A stretch of DNA of 26,163 nt from an uncultured Bacilli bacterium (GTDB taxonomy: Bacteria; Bacillota_I; Bacilli_A; RF39; UBA660). This document shows, in pieces, positions 22,881-26,163 of this stretch. Both the position numbers and the translations under genes were made by a program. The DNA lies in the NCBI GenBank assembly GCA_910587775.1, contig CAJUNF010000003.1, positions 1 through 26,163 of the forward strand, read 5' to 3'. Within the stretch, counting starts at the first letter, position 1. Each line of letters opens with the position of its first letter. The notes beneath the pieces are model-generated. The model ran no database searches and was not told the origin of the DNA. It worked only from the letters and a program-made list of their open reading frames with translations.

Positions 22881-23125
22881 TATTTTTTTAAATATTCTTT
22901 TATTAATTTTTCAATTTTAGCATAATTTTCTTCTGTAAAACGATTTTTATATTTTTCTAGATTAAAAGCATTTGGATTATTTAGAATAATTTGCCAATTC
23001 TTTTTCACAAATTCATATGTAAAATTTAATTCTTCTTCGTTTAAAGAAACATTATTTTTTAAAGCAAAGTTTTCTACATCTTCTTTTTTTAGTAAAGACA
23101 TGTACCGATTTATAATATTAAACAT
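22865..23125 (-). CDS. yqfT: YqfT-like (DUF2624) small protein
   Basis: The 86-residue helical protein has FNIINRYMSLLKKEDVENFAL then a long charged helix, ending LIKEYLKKYQAFL. Length, all-helical character and the KKEDVENFALKNNV-type core fit DUF2624/YqfT. In B. subtilis yqfT lies next to yqfS (endonuclease IV); here it is also next to nfo but on the opposite strand. GGTGAT lies three bases before the ATG. Function unknown. The call rests partly on this neighbourhood. Confidence 0.6.
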   Translation of the reverse strand: MFNIINRYMSLLKKEDVENFALKNNVSLNEEELNFTYEFVKKNWQIILNNPNAFNLEKYKNRFTEENYAKIEKLIKEYLKKYQAFL

Positions 23126-23186
23126 TTTATCACCAATACATTGTATGTTTTTGAATTAAAAAAGAATACTAGTAATGGTGAAGAAG

Positions 23187-25160
23187 ATGAAAAAAAAGTC
23201 AATTTGGTATTTTTATGGAATTCTTTTTCTAATTTTTAGCTTTCTTATTTATCGTCTTTATTCTTTAAATTTTTTAAATCACGCATATTATAGCAATTTA
23301 TTACAAGATAAAACAGAAATATATATTTTAGGAGAAAGTGCTCCAAGAGGTAGGATTTTAGATGTAAATGGGAATGTTTTAGTTGATAATATTTTGGTAG
23401 AGCAAGTTGCTTATCATAAGATAGGTCGACCACGTTTTGAAGATGAAATAAAAATTGCTGAGGAGTTATTAAAATTTTTTTCAGTAGAAGAAGCAAATGA
23501 AGATAGATTACGTAATTATTTTATGAAAAAGAATCCAGAGCTTGTTGATAGTTATATTACCCTAGAAGAAAAACAATTATTGCAAGAAAGAAAGTTAACA
23601 CAACAAGATTTAGAACAATTAAAAAAAGATCGTATTAAATTAGAGTCTTTAGAATCTTTATCTAGTCATGAGAAACAAGTTGCTGAGTTGTACGCACGTA
23701 TGAATGAAGGGTATTCTTATCAAAACAAAATTTTATTAAAAGAAGCAGATTCTTCTTTGGTTGCTAAAATTTCAGAGCAAAATATTTCAGGTGTTTTTAT
23801 TCATCAAGGATGGAAGAGAAGTTATCCTTATGGTGAAACGTTAAAGAGTTTTTTTGGAAAAGTTAGTCAAGGTATTCCAAATGAGAAGAAAGATTATTAT
23901 TTAAGTCAAGGCTATGCACTTAATGATATGGTTGGTATTAGTTATTTAGAAGAGCAATATGAATCCTTTTTAAAGGGGGAAAAGGCTGTTTATTTTGTTA
24001 ATCCAGATAAAACTTTAACTTTATATCAAGAAGCTAAACGTGGAAATGATTTGTATTTATCTATAGATATTGTTTTACAACAAAAATTAGAAAGTACTGT
24101 AAAAGATACTTTGACTCGTGTAAAAAAATTACCTAATACTGAGTATTTAAAAGAAAGCTATGCAATGATTGGAGATCCTTATACTGGAGCAATACGTGCT
24201 ATAGTTGGAGAACGCATTCTTTTAAATGGAAAATTAGATAGCTTTCAAGAAATTGGAGTGAATGCAACATTTTCTTCTTTTACAGTTGGAAGTATTGTAA
24301 AAGGTGCAAGTCATACAGTAGGATATTTAAATGATGTAATTGAACTTGATAAAAAAATTAAAGATTCATGCGTAAAATTATATTTAAATCCTCAAAAATG
24401 TTCTTATAAAGAACTTGGATATTTAGATGATATTACTGCTTTAAAGTGGTCTAGTAATTATTATCAATTTTTAACTGCTATTAAAATGACTGGTAAGAAA
24501 TATATTTATGATATGAAGTTAGATGCATCAGAAGATATTTTTAACAAGTATCGTAATGTATTTTCTATGTATGGACTTGGAAGTTTAACTGGAATTGATT
24601 TACCAAATGAACAAATAGGTGTAATTGGAAAAAAGTATAGTGATGATTTACTTCTTAATTTAACGATTGGTCAGTATGATACTTATACGCCTATTGAATT
24701 ATTACAGTATATTAATACTATTTTTAATAGTGGTAAGAGGTATTCTTTATCTTTGATGCATGAAATAAAAAATAATTCTAATGAAGTTGTCTTTTCTTAT
24801 CAGCCAAAATTAATGTCTGAAATTTCTTTAGATTCATTTTATTATGATCGAATTCGTGAAGGATTTCGTCAAGTTTTATATAATGGTACAGGATCTGGCT
24901 ATGTAAATCGTTCTATTTTAGCTTATGGAAAAACAGGAACAAGTGAATCTTTTTATGATTCTAATTTAGATGGAGTGGTAGATACGAAAACTATTAGTTC
25001 TACTTTTGCCATGATTGGACCATCTAAAAATTCCTCTTATAGTATGGTAATTGTTACTCCAAATTTAAGTCATTATGATGGAGTAAAAGATTATACAGCG
25101 CCATTTAATCGATATATTAGCGATGAAATGTCTCAATTTTTATTAAATTATTCAATATAA
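23187..25160 (+). CDS. Class B penicillin-binding protein (transpeptidase)
   Basis: The 657-residue protein has one N-terminal membrane anchor (about 7-25, WYFYGILFLIFSFLIYRL), a PBP dimerisation domain starting APRGRILDVNGNVL, and a C-terminal transpeptidase domain. From the 23187 start, the catalytic motif S-I-V-K has Ser369, S-S-N lies at 422-424 and K-T-G-T starts at 582, so all three penicillin-binding motifs are intact. It cross-links peptidoglycan, with the active site outside the cell. An ATG at 23175 is in frame but has no ribosome site; GGTGAAG just before ATG 23187 favours that start. Long glutamine/lysine-rich helical insert at about 120-185. Elongation (PBP2 type), division or sporulation use cannot be told apart by eye. 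Confidence 0.88.
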   Translation: MKKKSIWYFYGILFLIFSFLIYRLYSLNFLNHAYYSNLLQDKTEIYILGESAPRGRILDVNGNVLVDNILVEQVAYHKIGRPRFEDEIKIAEELLKFFSVEEANEDRLRNYFMKKNPELVDSYITLEEKQLLQERKLTQQDLEQLKKDRIKLESLESLSSHEKQVAELYARMNEGYSYQNKILLKEADSSLVAKISEQNISGVFIHQGWKRSYPYGETLKSFFGKVSQGIPNEKKDYYLSQGYALNDMVGISYLEEQYESFLKGEKAVYFVNPDKTLTLYQEAKRGNDLYLSIDIVLQQKLESTVKDTLTRVKKLPNTEYLKESYAMIGDPYTGAIRAIVGERILLNGKLDSFQEIGVNATFSSFTVGSIVKGASHTVGYLNDVIELDKKIKDSCVKLYLNPQKCSYKELGYLDDITALKWSSNYYQFLTAIKMTGKKYIYDMKLDASEDIFNKYRNVFSMYGLGSLTGIDLPNEQIGVIGKKYSDDLLLNLTIGQYDTYTPIELLQYINTIFNSGKRYSLSLMHEIKNNSNEVVFSYQPKLMSEISLDSFYYDRIREGFRQVLYNGTGSGYVNRSILAYGKTGTSESFYDSNLDGVVDTKTISSTFAMIGPSKNSSYSMVIVTPNLSHYDGVKDYTAPFNRYISDEMSQFLLNYSI

Positions 25161-25163
25161 GCG

Positions 25164-25192
25164 TTGACAAATTGATTTTTTTTGTATATTAT
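25164..25192 (+). promoter_or_regulatory. Strong promoter of the secreted repeat-protein gene
   Basis: TTGACA (25164-25169), 17-bp spacer, TATTAT (25187-25192), three bases after the PBP stop codon. Confidence 0.75.
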
Positions 25193-25220
25193 AGCCTCAT
25201 TTAATGAAAGGGGCTTTTTT
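25193..25220 (+). terminator. Terminator of the PBP gene overlapping the next gene's promoter and ribosome site
   Basis: AGCCTC (25193-25198) pairs with GGGGCT (25210-25215, one G-U) around an 11-nt loop, then T6. The 3' arm includes part of AAAGGGG, the ribosome site of the gene starting at 25223. Confidence 0.6.
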
Positions 25221-25222
25221 AA

Positions 25223-26163
25223 ATGTTTAATAATTTAAGAAAACAATATGTAGAATATGGAAGAGAAAAAAATTCTTTTTCTAAGAAATTAAAAAAAGGG
25301 GCTATTGCATCTGCCTTTGCATTTTTAGCCATGTCAATGAATCCATTTGGAGTAAAAGATGTTTATGCTGCTACAAATAGTGAAGAATTTGAACAAGTAG
25401 AAAGTGTTGTAACAGATTCTATAGTAGCGTCTTTAGGGGATGAAGTATATGCAAAAGAAGGAGCAAGAATATATAGAAATGAATATGATCTTGCTAAAGA
25501 AAGCAATTCTTTAAAAATGAGTAATCCAGATACTGCTAAAAAAATTACAGAAAAAGTATATTTAGTAGATGGAGAACCAAAGAAATCTTATAATACCGAA
25601 ACAGAAGAAAAATATGCTAATAATGAACTTTTAGGATATTTAGTAAATGGAAATGAAGGATTTTTACTTTCTGATGATATTTATACTTTAGTAGATGAAA
25701 TAGAAAATGATGTTAAATCTTCAGTAGAGGAAAGTGAAAAAGTATCACAAGTAGCATCTTTAGGAGATGTTGTATATGCCAAAGAAGGAGCAAGATTACA
25801 TCGAAATGAATATGACCTTGCTAAAGGAAATAACTCTTTAAAAATGAGTAATCCAGAAACTGCTAAGAAAATTACAGAGAAAGTATATTTAGTAGATGGA
25901 GAACCAAAGAAATCTTATAATACCGAAACAGAAGAAAAATATGCTAATAATGAACTTTTAGGATATTTAGTAAATGGAAATGAAGGATTCTTACCTGCTG
26001 ATTACATTTATAGTTTAGCAGATGAAGTGAAAGAAGACGAAATTTCTGAAACGAAAAAAAATGAAACAGTTGAAATTAATACAAGTGTGGAATTAGCATC
26101 ACCAAGTAATGCAACACCATCGAATGCGACAGTAGCATCACCAAGTAATGCAACACCATCGAA
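25223..26163 (+). CDS. Secreted or surface protein with tandem 93-residue repeats, 3' end outside window
   Basis: At least 313 codons, running off the right edge. A long basic N-region (FNNLRKQYVEYGREKNSFSKKLKKG) leads to the helix AIASAFAFLAMSMNPFGV and a likely cut after DVYA, so it is exported by Sec. Two 93-residue units follow (residues 68-160 and 177-269) that match at 81 positions, with a 16-residue linker between. Each starts LGDxVYAKEGAR and ends with GYLVNGNEGF plus an xIYxLxDE tail, loosely like a bacterial SH3-type domain; this is inference. Then a Glu/Lys/Thr linker and a Pro-Ser-Asn-Ala-Thr repeat begin, as in wall-spanning stalks. The anchor, if any, is outside the window. AAAGGGG lies nine bases before the ATG. 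Confidence 0.8.
   Translation, partial: MFNNLRKQYVEYGREKNSFSKKLKKGAIASAFAFLAMSMNPFGVKDVYAATNSEEFEQVESVVTDSIVASLGDEVYAKEGARIYRNEYDLAKESNSLKMSNPDTAKKITEKVYLVDGEPKKSYNTETEEKYANNELLGYLVNGNEGFLLSDDIYTLVDEIENDVKSSVEESEKVSQVASLGDVVYAKEGARLHRNEYDLAKGNNSLKMSNPETAKKITEKVYLVDGEPKKSYNTETEEKYANNELLGYLVNGNEGFLPADYIYSLADEVKEDEISETKKNETVEINTSVELASPSNATPSNATVASPSNATPS
25424..25702 (+). repeat. 93-residue coding repeat, copy 1
   Basis: First of two units in the secreted protein, offset 327 bp from the second. Positions 25553-25662 (110 bp) are identical at DNA level to 25880-25989. Confidence 0.9.
25751..26029 (+). repeat. 93-residue coding repeat, copy 2
   Basis: Second unit, 81 of 93 residues identical to copy 1; changes cluster near the start (I-Y to L-H, E-S to G-N) and the tail (L-S-D-D to P-A-D-Y). 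Confidence 0.9.
26096..26163 (+). repeat. 39-bp coding repeat (A-S-P-S-N-A-T-P-S-N-A-T-V)
   Basis: A 39-bp unit starts at 26096 and again at 26135, where it is cut by the window edge. It encodes a Pro/Ser/Asn/Ala/Thr stalk-like sequence. Confidence 0.8.

Noticed and set aside
22860..22897. GAATATT / AATATTC repeat as a bidirectional terminator between nfo and yqfT
   Set aside because: Seven A-T-rich pairs with a long loop are too weak to call, although the position would be right.

Overview
The window is AT-rich DNA from a low-GC, Gram-positive, endospore-forming bacterium, most likely a gut-type Bacilli/Erysipelotrichia relative. Reasons: several Bacillus-type sporulation genes (SpoVID-like, YsxE-like, YlbJ, YlbD-like and YlbE-like proteins), a ParE/ParC pair, sigma-A-like promoters with frequent TGn extended -10 boxes, strong AGGAGG-type ribosome sites, and TGA used as a stop (so not the Mycoplasma code). 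No rRNA, tRNA or CRISPR array was seen.

Layout. (1) 1-1740: apparent edge of a mobile element, with the 3' part of an ABC-2 type permease, a GC-rich repeat, the C-terminal remnant of a large serine recombinase, an att-like repeat region and a short doubtful ORF. (2) 1773-3829: a small hypothetical gene, then a tight three-gene set: RBBP9/YdeN-like hydrolase, Nudix hydrolase and a uracil-DNA-glycosylase-like protein. It ends in a bidirectional terminator whose arms hold both converging stop codons. (3) 3807-6477, minus strand: two overlapping uncharacterised genes, one with a RelE-like region, read from a promoter that shares its -10 with the divergent U32 gene. (4) 6558-11036: U32 protein (RlhA/TrhP class), DeoD purine nucleoside phosphorylase, and a convergent phosphomannomutase/phosphoglucomutase. 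(5) 11170-12970: SpoVID-YsxE spore pair and a small membrane ORF on the other strand. (6) 13083-14263: two translationally coupled type IV pseudopilin-like genes. (7) 14231-21355: ylbJ (minus), ylbL, parE-parC, ylbD, ylbE. (8) 21479-23125: a third pilin-like gene, endonuclease IV (nfo) and convergent yqfT. (9) 23187-26163: a class B penicillin-binding protein, then a secreted repeat protein that runs off the window.

Functional reading. Most of the window is chromosomal core: chromosome decatenation (ParE/ParC), cell wall synthesis, spore coat assembly, base-excision repair, nucleotide salvage and sugar-phosphate metabolism. Pairs known from Bacillus subtilis are kept (spoVID-ysxE, yqfS/nfo-yqfT, several ylb genes) but are rearranged. 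The least explained parts are the two-gene module at 3807-6477, the pilin-like genes without visible assembly machinery, and the tandem-duplicated secreted protein at the right edge. All functional calls come from reading motifs and from remembered family features; no database search was run.
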